From the NCBI RefSeq assembly GCF_026013365.1, contig NZ_JAPDOE010000007.1, forward strand, positions 1 through 64,000: 64,000 bases of DNA, written 5' to 3'. Shown piece by piece: positions 41,827 through 50,948 of the stretch. Under the pieces are notes generated by a model. That model was not told where the DNA came from. It ran no database searches and was given only the letters and a program-made list of their open reading frames with translations. The DNA is from Paenibacillus sp. LS1 (GTDB lineage: Bacteria > Bacillota > Bacilli > Paenibacillales > Paenibacillaceae). A program made the translations under genes and the position numbers. Position 1 is the first letter of the stretch. Each line of letters starts with the position of its first letter.

Positions 41827-43452
41827 TTAAGCTTCTACCGGATACATTTTTTTGCGCAGTTCTTTGATTTCATCACTTTCCAGATATTCGTCATAGCTCA
41901 TTTGGCGATCAATGATGCCGGTCGGCGTAATTTCGATAATCCGGTTAGAGATGGTTTGAATAAACTGATGGTCATGGGATGTAAACAGCATGGTGCCGTC
42001 AAAATCAATCATACCATTGTTCAATGCTGTAATGGATTCGAGATCCAAGTGGTTCGTAGGCTCATCCAGAATCAATGCGTTCGCACCAGTCTGCATCATT
42101 TTCGCGAGCATACAGCGAACTTTCTCTCCCCCGGAGAGTACACTTGCCTTTTTCAGGGATTCCTCACCTGAGAACAGCATACGTCCCAAGAATCCACGTA
42201 GATACGTTTCATCCTGATCTTTGGAATATTGACGGAGCCAATCGACGAGAGTCATGTCTACACCGTCAAAATATTGGGAGTTGTCTTTCGGGAAATAAGC
42301 TTGAGTTGTTGTTACGCCCCAAGTGAATTCGCCGCTATCCAATTCCGTTTCACCCATAAGAATATCAAACAATAGTGACTTGGCATTCCCGTTCGGTCCA
42401 ACAAATGCAATTTTATCGCCTTTGTTCACCACAAAGCTGATATCATTCAGCATGTTCACACCATCAACCGATTTGCTGATGCGATCTACGGTCAATAATT
42501 GTTTACCCGCTTCACGCTCAGGCTTGAAGTTGATAAACGGATATTTACGGTTCGAAGGACGAAGGTCATCCAGCGTGATTTTGTCGAGCTGTTTCTTACG
42601 GGAAGTCGCCTGCTTCGATTTCGAGGCATTCGCCGAGAAGCGTTGAATAAAGGCTTGCAAGTCTTTAATCTTTTCTTCTTTTTTCTTGTTGGCATCACGC
42701 TGCAAAGCAAGTGCCAATTGACTGGATTCGTACCAGAAATCGTAGTTACCTACGTACAACTGGATTTTACCAAAGTCGATATCCGCAATGTGCGTACATA
42801 CTTTGTTCAGGAAGTGACGGTCATGGGATACGACAATAACAGTACCTTCATAGTCCATCAAGAAGTTCTCCAGCCATTGAATGGATTCGAGATCCAAGTG
42901 GTTGGTAGGCTCATCGAGCAACAGGTTGTTTGGACGACCAAACAAGGCTTGTGCAAGCAGAACACGAACTTTTTCGTTTCCGCTCAGTTCAACGATTTTC
43001 TTCTCATGCATATCACGATCGATACCCAGACCGATCAGGAGTGCCGCTGCATCCGGCTCAGCATCCCAGCCATTCAACTCGGCAAATTCACCTTCAAGCT
43101 CACCTGCACGCAGGCCGTCTTCTTCCGTGAAGTCCGCTTTGGCATACAGCGTATCTTTTTCTTTCATAATGGCATAGAGACGACTATGACCCATAATTAC
43201 GGTTTCGAGAACCGGATACTCATCATATTCAAAGTGGTTTTGCTTCAAAACGGCCATACGTTCGCCCGGGGTGATGTGCACCTCTCCCGAGTTGGATTCA
43301 ATTTCACCGGACAAAATTTTCAAGAATGTTGATTTTCCGGCTCCGTTGGCACCGATCAGGCCGTAACAGTTTCCTGGCGTGAATTTGATATTTACATCTT
43401 CAAAAAGTGCACGTTTTCCGTAGCGGAGCGTGATGCCGCTTGTACTGATCAT
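41827..43452 (-). CDS. ykpA: ABC-F family ATPase YkpA
   Basis: A 541-residue ABC-F protein with two ATPase domains and no membrane segment. The first domain has IGANGAGKS (Walker A) and LLLDEPTNHLDLES; its ABC signature reads LSGNEKVR instead of LSGGE. The second has a weakened Walker A, GPNGNAKS, with signature LSGGEKVR and ALILDEPTNHLDLES. The P-site tRNA-interaction linker is rich in Lys (KKKEEKIKDLQAFIQRFSAN). The sequence matches the B. subtilis YkpA lineage (E. coli YbiT type) closely. ABC-F proteins act on the ribosome. The start at 43452 is chosen so that the AAAGG site lies upstream. Confidence 0.92.
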   Translation of the reverse strand: MISTSGITLRYGKRALFEDVNIKFTPGNCYGLIGANGAGKSTFLKILSGEIESNSGEVHITPGERMAVLKQNHFEYDEYPVLETVIMGHSRLYAIMKEKDTLYAKADFTEEDGLRAGELEGEFAELNGWDAEPDAAALLIGLGIDRDMHEKKIVELSGNEKVRVLLAQALFGRPNNLLLDEPTNHLDLESIQWLENFLMDYEGTVIVVSHDRHFLNKVCTHIADIDFGKIQLYVGNYDFWYESSQLALALQRDANKKKEEKIKDLQAFIQRFSANASKSKQATSRKKQLDKITLDDLRPSNRKYPFINFKPEREAGKQLLTVDRISKSVDGVNMLNDISFVVNKGDKIAFVGPNGNAKSLLFDILMGETELDSGEFTWGVTTTQAYFPKDNSQYFDGVDMTLVDWLRQYSKDQDETYLRGFLGRMLFSGEESLKKASVLSGGEKVRCMLAKMMQTGANALILDEPTNHLDLESITALNNGMIDFDGTMLFTSHDHQFIQTISNRIIEITPTGIIDRQMSYDEYLESDEIKELRKKMYPVEA

Positions 43453-43561
43453 TAAGCATACCATCCTTTATTGGTTAATCTGCATACTGCATGAATAGCA
43501 AGTTGCGTAAATCATGGATTCAATATCCCGATGCCTATTCTGGCACCATATTATAACACAA

Positions 43562-43595
43562 AAAAGCGGCAAATTCGAAAATTGGCCGCTTTTTA
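43562..43595 (-). terminator. terminator of the NAPE-PLD-like gene
   Basis: AAAAAGCGGC (43562-43571) and GCCGCTTTTT (43586-43595) form a 10-bp perfect stem with U-run on the minus strand, about 70 bp past the stop at 43668. Confidence 0.85.
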
Positions 43596-43667
43596 CTTAT
43601 TAAAGATTTGGTAAATATACTGTTCATGCAGGCATACCCCTACATTAACATATTTGGATCACTTTTG

Positions 43668-44714
43668 TTAGCCCCGTTTACCTTCCTCGTGGTGAATGCG
43701 GAGCGTCTCTCCATGACCAAGCACCCGAATCCGCTCTTTGCCGATGCCAAGCCGCTCACGTTCGACTTCCAGCCGATCCAATGCTTCCTTGGGCGTATCA
43801 TCCGCCAGCTTGAACGTGCCGTAATGCATCGGCACCATGAGCTGGGAACCGGATTCAACGAATCCTTGCAGCGCTTCTTCAGGTGTCACATGTTGAGAAG
43901 TCATGAACCATTCCGGATCGTAGGCACCGATGGGCATCAGGGTAACACCGATGTCAAAGCGCTCTCCAATCGTTTTGAAACCTTGGAAGTAACCTGTATC
44001 ACCCACAAAATACAAAACAGGCGGGCCGCCTGATGCTTTGGCTGTTTCGTTCTTCCTTGATTCCGTTGATAATTGGTCCTGGTCGCTCGTTGTTGCAGCA
44101 CTTTCCGCTGCTGAAGTCGTTGCTGGATGATTCAGTTCCAACACATAACCCCCCCAATGGGATGTATTGGTATCGAACAGCGTTCGTCGCGTCCAGTGCT
44201 GTGCCGGAACAAAGGTTATTTTGACTCCGCCAAGTGTCATATGATCCCACCATTTCATCTCCTGGCATCGGTGGAACCCTTTGCGAATCATTTTGCGCTT
44301 CAGACCATCGGGTACGATCAGCAACGTCTTGGCTGTAATCAGCTTACGCAAGGAAGCCAGATGCAGATGATCATAGTGGGAATGGGATATGAGAATGACA
44401 TCCAAAGGTGGAATGTCCTGAATCGGAATGCCGGGGGCACCGAGCCTTCGTTGAAATCCCATTTTTTCGGCCCACACCGGGTCAGTCACGATGTTCAATC
44501 CATAATATTGAATGAAAAACGTGGAGTGACCAATCCAGGTAATACTCGTGTCATCCCGGTTGGCATGCAGATAATCCAGTTCAGGCGGGTGTTTGGGCAC
44601 GGTGTAGGAATAGTCCTTCACTTTGCTCCGCCGTTGCTCCCTCCATTGCTTGAATTCCTTCAGCGTTTTGTCCGTACTTACATTATCAATGTTGTTATAA
44701 CGGATTTTAGGCAT
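43668..44714 (-). CDS. MBL-fold hydrolase, NAPE-PLD-like
   Basis: A 348-residue metallo-beta-lactamase-fold protein. The metal site starts with ISHSHYDHLHLASL (HxHxDH). TWIGHSTFFIQYYGLNIVTDPVW before it is characteristic of the NAPE-PLD/UlaG-like group (bacterial homologues of N-acyl-phosphatidylethanolamine phospholipase D). Further ligands lie in FVGDTGYFQGF and VPMHYGTFKLAD. It likely hydrolyses a phosphodiester in a lipid or related substrate. AGGAGGG precedes the ATG. A polar insertion (about residues 195-230, Ser/Thr/Asn-rich) looks species-specific. The gene downstream of cydS runs the same way but is not obviously in its operon. Confidence 0.88.
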   Translation of the reverse strand: MPKIRYNNIDNVSTDKTLKEFKQWREQRRSKVKDYSYTVPKHPPELDYLHANRDDTSITWIGHSTFFIQYYGLNIVTDPVWAEKMGFQRRLGAPGIPIQDIPPLDVILISHSHYDHLHLASLRKLITAKTLLIVPDGLKRKMIRKGFHRCQEMKWWDHMTLGGVKITFVPAQHWTRRTLFDTNTSHWGGYVLELNHPATTSAAESAATTSDQDQLSTESRKNETAKASGGPPVLYFVGDTGYFQGFKTIGERFDIGVTLMPIGAYDPEWFMTSQHVTPEEALQGFVESGSQLMVPMHYGTFKLADDTPKEALDRLEVERERLGIGKERIRVLGHGETLRIHHEEGKRG

Positions 44715-44784
44715 GAAAGGGCCCTCCTCCCTTCCTATTTCTTAACAACAGATTACCCCAAATGGGAATGCACGTACCAGCCAA

Positions 44785-44994
44785 TCAATCCTGCGGATTT
44801 TTGCATACAGCCAGATACACGAACAGAAAGGCAATCGCAGCGATAATAATGAGTGGTGGGGCGTACATAATGGTGAATGTCTCAAAAAAGCTCAATCCGG
44901 TTATACCCGGTATGCCCGTGACTCCCTCAGTAGATAGTGGATGCAGCAAGGGAGACATGAGTAAGAACATGTTCAGCAGCATGAACAGACTCAT
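44785..44994 (-). CDS. CydS-like small subunit of cytochrome bd oxidase (N-extended)
   Basis: A 69-residue membrane protein. Its second half, FETFTIMYAPPLIIIAAIAF, resembles the 33-residue CydS subunit known from the Geobacillus thermodenitrificans bd oxidase (single helix beginning near 'TFLIMYAP'). The N-terminal about 35 residues (an extra hydrophobic segment, then a Gly-rich loop) are absent from that CydS. It overlaps the cydB stop by 4 bp (ATGA) with AAAGGATG upstream, so it is translationally coupled to cydB. Predicted to stabilise the haem region. An internal start near residue 33 is possible but less well supported. Confidence 0.7.
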   Translation of the reverse strand: MSLFMLLNMFLLMSPLLHPLSTEGVTGIPGITGLSFFETFTIMYAPPLIIIAAIAFLFVYLAVCKNPQD

Positions 44995-46025
44995 CCTTTC
45001 TTTTTACCAGAATTACCGCGTACATAATTGGCATCAAACAGGAATAGCTTCATAATCAGCACAAGTGAAGGAATGAGCACAAGCAGCCCCAGGCTGAACG
45101 CCGTAATCAGCGCAATCCCCATCGTTCGATTCGTAAAGCTGTCGTAAATATTAATGTAGGGATACAGGATATACGGAAGGTGAGATCGCCCGTAACCATA
45201 CCAGGCAAAGGCGAACTGAAGCATGACAGAGATAAAGCACCAGCCCAGATATCTGCGTTTCCACACCAGCGACACCGCAATGACAAAACATATAAACGAA
45301 GCGATGAACATCCATGAGATATTCACCATCTGCTCAAAGTGTGCGGGATTCTGTTTGTTAATCTGCAGAAAAGCTAGAAAGCTCGCGAAAATAGTCGGCA
45401 AGCTCCAGAGCAGTGCATACTCTCGAAGTACCTCGAATGCCTCCTCATCCCCCGCTCGCTTCGCATAGTAGGAAAGAAACATCGCCGAGATGTACAGCAC
45501 ACTAACCAGTGCAAGCAAAACAACCGACCATGTATAGGGATTCGTCAGAAATTCACGCCAGCGAAAAAACACCTGATCGCCCACCTCTTCAATGATCCCG
45601 CCTTCGGATATCGCCAAAATGGTGGAGAACACGGCTGGAATCAGTAATCCCGTCGCTCCATACAATGCCATGTAGATTCGGCTGTTCTTCCCATGGTTGC
45701 CATAAGTATTGTAGGCGTAATACACGCCCCGGATGGCAAGCAGTACAATGGCCAGGGAACCTGGAACCAGCAAAGCTGTCCCGTAATAAAAGGCGCTGTC
45801 CGGATAAAATCCGACCAGTCCGACCACAAAAAAGATCAGAAACACATTCGTCACTTCCCACACGGGAGACAGGTAGCGTTGAATGATGTTATGAATTTTG
45901 TTCTCGTGCCCGGTCAATATGCTGTAAAAGCTGAAAAAACCAGCACCGAAATCAATCGAAGCGACGATCAGATATCCGAACAAAAACGTCCACAATATCG
46001 CAATGCCTGCAATTTCGAAACTCAA
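44991..46025 (-). CDS. cydB: cytochrome bd ubiquinol oxidase subunit II
   Basis: A 344-residue membrane protein with about eight helices, starting TTG AGT TTC GAA (FEIAGIAILWTFLFGYLIV), with family-typical GAGFFSFYSILTG and IQRYLSPVWEVTNVFLIFF near the N-terminus. Together with CydA it forms the quinol oxidase that reduces O2 to water at high affinity. The TTG start overlaps the cydA stop by 4 bp. Its 3' end overlaps the CydS-like gene. Confidence 0.93.
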   Translation of the reverse strand: MSFEIAGIAILWTFLFGYLIVASIDFGAGFFSFYSILTGHENKIHNIIQRYLSPVWEVTNVFLIFFVVGLVGFYPDSAFYYGTALLVPGSLAIVLLAIRGVYYAYNTYGNHGKNSRIYMALYGATGLLIPAVFSTILAISEGGIIEEVGDQVFFRWREFLTNPYTWSVVLLALVSVLYISAMFLSYYAKRAGDEEAFEVLREYALLWSLPTIFASFLAFLQINKQNPAHFEQMVNISWMFIASFICFVIAVSLVWKRRYLGWCFISVMLQFAFAWYGYGRSHLPYILYPYINIYDSFTNRTMGIALITAFSLGLLVLIPSLVLIMKLFLFDANYVRGNSGKKKG

Positions 46026-47368
46026 TGCACGATCCCTCCTTCAAGCCCCAGAGACTCCAGTTCCTTCTCTGCTTCCTTGTTACGGAACAGCTTGCTAAGT
46101 ACCCGGATGCACGAGAAACACAGAATCAGATACAGCAAGATGAACAACACCAGCATCCACCCTACCGAAGTAGACGTCGTGGCCGCTTCTGACACCTTCA
46201 TGTACCCTCGTAAAATCCAGGGCTGCCTGCCGACTTCAGCGAACATCCACCCGAGCTCGATGGCAATCATGGCGAGTGGACCCAGCAAGACAATGCCGAG
46301 CAGCAGCCATTTGGGATATGGCTTACGCCCTGGCAACCAGCGCCGCAGTACATATAACACAGGAATCATCAGGATGATCACTCCGGTTGTGACCTTCAGA
46401 TCGAACATATAGTGAATAGACAACGGTGGTCTCAGATCCGCCGGAAACTCTTCGAGACCCTTCACTTCCGTATCTGGTCGATTTCCCGCCAAAATGCTAA
46501 GGGCATAGGGAATCTCAATGGCGTATTTCACCTCATTGTTCTCATCCAGAATGCCGCCATAGACGAGCGGTGCCTTCTTCATTGTCTTGAAATGCCATTC
46601 TGCGGCAGCCAGCTTCTCCGGCTGATACTTCGCCAGAAATTTACCGGAGGAGTCTCCGATCATGACGGTGCTGATGGCAAATACGAGGGCAGACACCGTC
46701 GTGAGTTTCAGTGCTTTTTTGTAATAGACATGGTCCCGTCCCCGGAGCAAACTGAAGGCGGCGATCCCCGCTAGGATACCTGCACTCAGGGTGTAGGATG
46801 AGGCGAGTACATGGGACACCTTGGTTGGTGTCGCCGGATTCAACATCGCAGCAATCGGATGGATATCCTTCATGATGCCATTAATCAGGGTGAATCCCTG
46901 AGGCTGGTTCATGAAAGAATTCACCGTTGTAATGAATATCGCAGATGCAGATGATCCGAGAGCTACCGGAATTAACAGCAGCATATGCGTATATTTCTTT
47001 TTGAAACGATCCCACGTATAGAGGTAAATCCCAAGAAATATCGCCTCGATAAAAAAAGCGAACGTCTCCATAAACAGCGGCAACGCAATCGCCTGACCCG
47101 CTACCCGCATAAACATCGGCCACAGCAGACTGAGTTGTAATCCGATGGAGGTGCCTGTAACGACGCCAACGGCAACGGTGATGACAAAACCTCGGGCCCA
47201 ACGGCGTGCCAGCAGGGTGTAATGCATATCATTGGTTCGTAGCCCTCGCCACTCGGCCAAGGCAATCATGAGGGGAACGCCTACACCAATGGAGGCAAAA
47301 ATGATATGCACAAACAGGGTCAGACCGGTCAGTATCCGGCTGAGCAAAACAGGGTCCAGGGATGACAT
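46022..47368 (-). CDS. cydA: cytochrome bd ubiquinol oxidase subunit I
   Basis: A 448-residue membrane protein with about nine helices. The quinol/haem signature EVGRQPWI is present, and a conserved His lies in helix 1 (LTLFVHIIFA). The length agrees with the short-Q-loop (Bacillus/Geobacillus) type rather than the E. coli long form of about 520 residues. It binds haems b and d and oxidises menaquinol. A 34-residue peptide gene lies 66 bp upstream. The operon order is peptide - cydA - cydB - cydS-like. AAGAGGAGTG precedes the ATG. Confidence 0.94.
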   Translation of the reverse strand: MSSLDPVLLSRILTGLTLFVHIIFASIGVGVPLMIALAEWRGLRTNDMHYTLLARRWARGFVITVAVGVVTGTSIGLQLSLLWPMFMRVAGQAIALPLFMETFAFFIEAIFLGIYLYTWDRFKKKYTHMLLLIPVALGSSASAIFITTVNSFMNQPQGFTLINGIMKDIHPIAAMLNPATPTKVSHVLASSYTLSAGILAGIAAFSLLRGRDHVYYKKALKLTTVSALVFAISTVMIGDSSGKFLAKYQPEKLAAAEWHFKTMKKAPLVYGGILDENNEVKYAIEIPYALSILAGNRPDTEVKGLEEFPADLRPPLSIHYMFDLKVTTGVIILMIPVLYVLRRWLPGRKPYPKWLLLGIVLLGPLAMIAIELGWMFAEVGRQPWILRGYMKVSEAATTSTSVGWMLVLFILLYLILCFSCIRVLSKLFRNKEAEKELESLGLEGGIVH

Positions 47369-47434
47369 GGTTACACTCCTCTTTCACATAATCGTTTATG
47401 TACGACAGCAGATCACTCTGCATGAACGTGTATC

Positions 47435-47539
47435 TCAATAACTCATGATTCGAATAATGCTTTTCACCACGGCATACAGTACAACCACAGCTGCGACCAG
47501 ACAGACGATGATGAGTGTTTTCTCTTGTTTACGGAACAT
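47435..47539 (-). CDS. 34-residue single-helix membrane peptide ahead of cydA
   Basis: An ORF too short for common cut-offs: ATG 47539 to TGA 47435. A polar start (MFRKQEK) leads into one membrane helix (TLIIVCLVAAVVVLYAVV) and a short basic tail. AAGGAGGACGG is ideally spaced before the ATG. The same direction and closeness to cydA suggest one transcript. It could be an assembly factor or leader peptide of the bd oxidase. It is not the same as the CydS-like protein at the other end of the operon. Confidence 0.6.
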   Translation of the reverse strand: MFRKQEKTLIIVCLVAAVVVLYAVVKSIIRIMSY

Positions 47540-47627
47540 ATAGCTGCCGTCCTCCTTTGGCATGGGATGCAAATTATGGCTCTATATACAGTGTGCAAAA
47601 GAATAGGTTTTTTTATCCGGGACAATG

Positions 47628-47684
47628 AAAAAACAAAAAAAGCCTTTACCTCTCATCACGCTTGCGCGCTGAAAGGCAAAGGCT
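47628..47684 (-). terminator. terminator of the PAS histidine kinase gene
   Basis: AGCCTTTACCT (47641-47651) pairs with AGGCAAAGGCT (47674-47684), one mismatch, followed by a U-rich run on the minus strand (47628-47640). It lies 75 bp after the stop and before the cyd operon. Confidence 0.8.
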
Positions 47685-47758
47685 CTCTATCCAGTAGATT
47701 ATCGTAACCAATGTTCATAAAAAGTGAAACGAAACCCCTTAATCCGTAATAATCCTGT

Positions 47759-50605
47759 TTACAGCACGACGTCCTGCTTCGGCAGTCGAACCTTGAATGT
47801 GCTTCCTTTGTCGGGTGCAGATATGAAGGACAGTGTACCATTGTGATCCTCTACAATTTTGCGGGAAATGTACAATCCGATTCCTGTTCCACCAATCTGT
47901 CGATGATCCGAATTATCCACACGATAGAATTTGTTGAACAACATGTCCTTCTCTTTCTCGTCAATACCTATTCCGTAATCACGCACATCGATACATAACC
48001 ATTCCTCTTCTTCCCATAACGTAACATCAATTCGGTCCGCTCCCGGAGAGTATTTGACCGCATTACCCACCAGATTGTGAAGAACTTGAACCATCCTGTT
48101 CTGGTCAGCATAAGCAAAAAAGTCCCCATTAAACGTATGAACATGGATTCGCTGAACGGATTTCATATTCCACTGATCAACTACGCCTTCTACCAGTTCA
48201 ACCAGCGGTACATAAGTCATATGGTAGGTCATACCTTCATTGTCGAGGCGCTGAATATCAAGCACATCATCCAGTAAACTGCTCAGCCGCATGCCCTCTG
48301 AGGAGATGGTCTGCATGAATTCCTGCCTTTGAGCTGCCGGAAGGTCATACATCATCATTAATTCCACATATCCCATAATGGTGGCTACAGGTGTTCGAAG
48401 CTCATGAGATACCACACTGATCAGCTCATTCTTCATCCGATCCAGTCGCTCCTCTCCTGTCCGGTCACGGAAGACCAGCAGGAATCCATGATTTTTACCC
48501 GGGACATCCATCTGCTTCATGTACAAGGAAAATACACTTTTCTCTACATTGTTAAAAATAAATTCAGTCTCGATAAATGCCGTTTCCCCATTCAGGAATG
48601 CTCTCGTCTGTTCCATCAGATTAAAGTTGTCCGTCAACACCATCGTGTCAATCGCCTGAGCCAAATCTTCAATGGATCTGCCCAGAAAATCACCCAGGCC
48701 AAACATCTCTTCTATCCTTCGGTTGACGATGGTGATGGTTCCTGATCGATCAGACATGACAAGACCTTCCCGCACGGATTCAATAAATTGTTCACTGATA
48801 TCCCGCTGTTCCTGAATGGCAATCTTTTCATGTAACAGCTCCGAATTCAGCTTTTCCAGCGCAAGGGCATGACGCACACGGTCTTCTTCTGCTCTGGTCC
48901 GCTCCGTAATATCCTTAATAAACAGGTTATATAACGTCTCATTCTTGCCGAGCTGGATTTCAACAATTTTGTACTCAATCGGAAAGACGGAACCATCCTG
49001 GCGAATACCTGAAATCTCATCTACAATCGTGTATCTCTTACCTTCAACATATTCGAATCGCTCCAGTAATGACTTGATCTCCATGCAGCTTGCGCCTTGA
49101 AAAAGAGTCGGTGCTTCCTTCAGCAGGATCACTTCTTCCCGAAGCAATCCAAACATTCTTTCGGCCTCCGGATTAAACTCAACGATGATTCCATTGGAAT
49201 CCACAGCGATAATCGCATCAATTGACGATTCAATAATGGCACGTTTGACTTCTTCACTATTCTTGAGCTCTTTGGTTCGCTCTATGACCCTGTCCTCCAG
49301 CGTTAACTTGTCATGACGGATCTGTTCGAATTGTTCCAGCAGTACATCAGCCATTTTGCGCAAATTACCAATAAGAATCTGCACTTCGGTTACATGGCTG
49401 GTTGGCCATTCCATCTTCCCATTTCGAAACAGCAGTCTCGGAAGAGAACCTGTCATCCTGGTTAGTCTTAACAGCGGGCTAACCACCTTGCTGCTCAGAG
49501 GAGCCGCCACAATCATGGAAGCAACGATAATGATGAACAGGGATTGCAGCGTGGACAGGTAGATCGATTCTATTCGGGAATAATACTTGGACGAGCTGGT
49601 CTCAATGAATACCCGATAAGGCGTTAGATTTGTCATCTCCGCTTCATAGATGAAAGATGCCTGTTTCCAATGATTCAATACATCGCTGTAATGGATATTT
49701 TCGGATCTTAACAGGATGAGATTATCCCTCGACTTTAGAAGACTGAATCTGTCCATGTCCAGGTACTCGCCATCCTGAAGTGTATTCAAACCAGAAGCGA
49801 CGACTGTATCATTTCGATCCAGCAGAATCACATTCACGCCCAGAAGATGATGATAACGCACCATATTCTGATTCATATTCTCCGAGGTAACATACTGTTC
49901 GTCCAGATCCTGAACAACGGCACTCGCGGCATGTTTCATATCACGTATAATGGCATCATTCATTTGACTCAATTGTCTGCGGCTATCCGCGGATAACAAT
50001 AGAAGAGAAACAAATACCACGAAGGCGACTACGTATTTAAACGCAATTCTGGTGAGTGGAATGGTTCCTGTGCGCTTTGATTTGTGCTCACCCATAGTAA
50101 TCCAGAAATCCACCACAATACCCGCGATCAGCGCATTCACCATGCCAATCACGGCAATATACATATACTCATACTTCAAATCTCTTATATCCAGGCCCAA
50201 TAGATAATGTCCGCAATAAATGACGGGAAGAAGCATCACTACCCAGAAGACAGCATTAGCCTTGATTAGGCTGCCATTCTTCCAACGCAACTGCCAACCG
50301 AGCATCCAGATCAGTTCAATGAAATGAGCAATCGTTACCGTCAAATTCCGCGGCTCGAAGCCGACAATCGTGGTATTCAGCAGATGGATGACTGTAAGGG
50401 TTACAAATCCATAGATAGCCCCATGCAGACGAAGAGCAATGAGTGCTGCTGCGCTACCAACCATAAACTGTACACCATAGAATAAGGTCAGTGGAAAAAT
50501 AGTGCTTAGTGAGCCAAGAATGATCAGAATGCTGGTTCCAAACCAGGGTATTCTTAGCTTCAACACGACCCACTCCAGCAGTTGGCTTGCCTTTATACGA
50601 TCCAT
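47759..50605 (-). CDS. membrane sensor histidine kinase with two PAS domains
   Basis: A 948-residue kinase. Five to six helices in the first about 180 residues form a MASE-like membrane sensor. A further helix (near 195) begins an extracellular region that ends at another helix near 370. Then follow HAMP, a coiled coil, two PAS domains (each with EFNPEAERMFGL or IVNRRIEEMFGL-type cores), HisKA (SVVSHELRTPVATIMGYVEL, His near 732) and HATPase (NLVGNAVKYSPG, GTGIGLYISRKIV). The ATG at 50605 was chosen because GAGGG precedes it; an upstream TTG (50686) lacks a site. Divergent from the OmpR-type regulator and thus its likely partner. It lies beside the cytochrome bd operon, so a redox or oxygen signal is conceivable. 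Confidence 0.88.
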   Translation of the reverse strand: MDRIKASQLLEWVVLKLRIPWFGTSILIILGSLSTIFPLTLFYGVQFMVGSAAALIALRLHGAIYGFVTLTVIHLLNTTIVGFEPRNLTVTIAHFIELIWMLGWQLRWKNGSLIKANAVFWVVMLLPVIYCGHYLLGLDIRDLKYEYMYIAVIGMVNALIAGIVVDFWITMGEHKSKRTGTIPLTRIAFKYVVAFVVFVSLLLLSADSRRQLSQMNDAIIRDMKHAASAVVQDLDEQYVTSENMNQNMVRYHHLLGVNVILLDRNDTVVASGLNTLQDGEYLDMDRFSLLKSRDNLILLRSENIHYSDVLNHWKQASFIYEAEMTNLTPYRVFIETSSSKYYSRIESIYLSTLQSLFIIIVASMIVAAPLSSKVVSPLLRLTRMTGSLPRLLFRNGKMEWPTSHVTEVQILIGNLRKMADVLLEQFEQIRHDKLTLEDRVIERTKELKNSEEVKRAIIESSIDAIIAVDSNGIIVEFNPEAERMFGLLREEVILLKEAPTLFQGASCMEIKSLLERFEYVEGKRYTIVDEISGIRQDGSVFPIEYKIVEIQLGKNETLYNLFIKDITERTRAEEDRVRHALALEKLNSELLHEKIAIQEQRDISEQFIESVREGLVMSDRSGTITIVNRRIEEMFGLGDFLGRSIEDLAQAIDTMVLTDNFNLMEQTRAFLNGETAFIETEFIFNNVEKSVFSLYMKQMDVPGKNHGFLLVFRDRTGEERLDRMKNELISVVSHELRTPVATIMGYVELMMMYDLPAAQRQEFMQTISSEGMRLSSLLDDVLDIQRLDNEGMTYHMTYVPLVELVEGVVDQWNMKSVQRIHVHTFNGDFFAYADQNRMVQVLHNLVGNAVKYSPGADRIDVTLWEEEEWLCIDVRDYGIGIDEKEKDMLFNKFYRVDNSDHRQIGGTGIGLYISRKIVEDHNGTLSFISAPDKGSTFKVRLPKQDVVL

Positions 50606-50948
50606 AAGCAACTGCCCTCGAGGCTGATTTTTTGTTCTGTATTTAACAACAACGTTGGTTCCCCCTATAAACTTAAGCGGATACAATCTACTTTTTTTCC
50701 CTCAAATCGTTCTGATCCATTATACTGTAATTAGTACTTGTTGTAGCTTTGGGAAATTCTGATCGCTCGGCAAACAAACTGCATTCATGCTAAAATATTG
50801 AAGTTCATCTAAAAAGCCTGCTTCCTACCTACATATACTTCCTATATTTTGGGATAGAAACATTAAAAATTTTGCAGTATTTTTTAGCAAATCACAGCTT
50901 TTTTTTAGTATTTTCTTAACACATTATTTTCACCAGGAGTGTGACCCT

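Noticed and set aside
42499-43332. 277-codon plus-strand ORF
   Set aside because: Antisense to ykpA; the conserved ABC motifs are on the minus strand.
45693-46412. 239-codon plus-strand ORF
   Set aside because: Antisense across the cydB/cydA junction.
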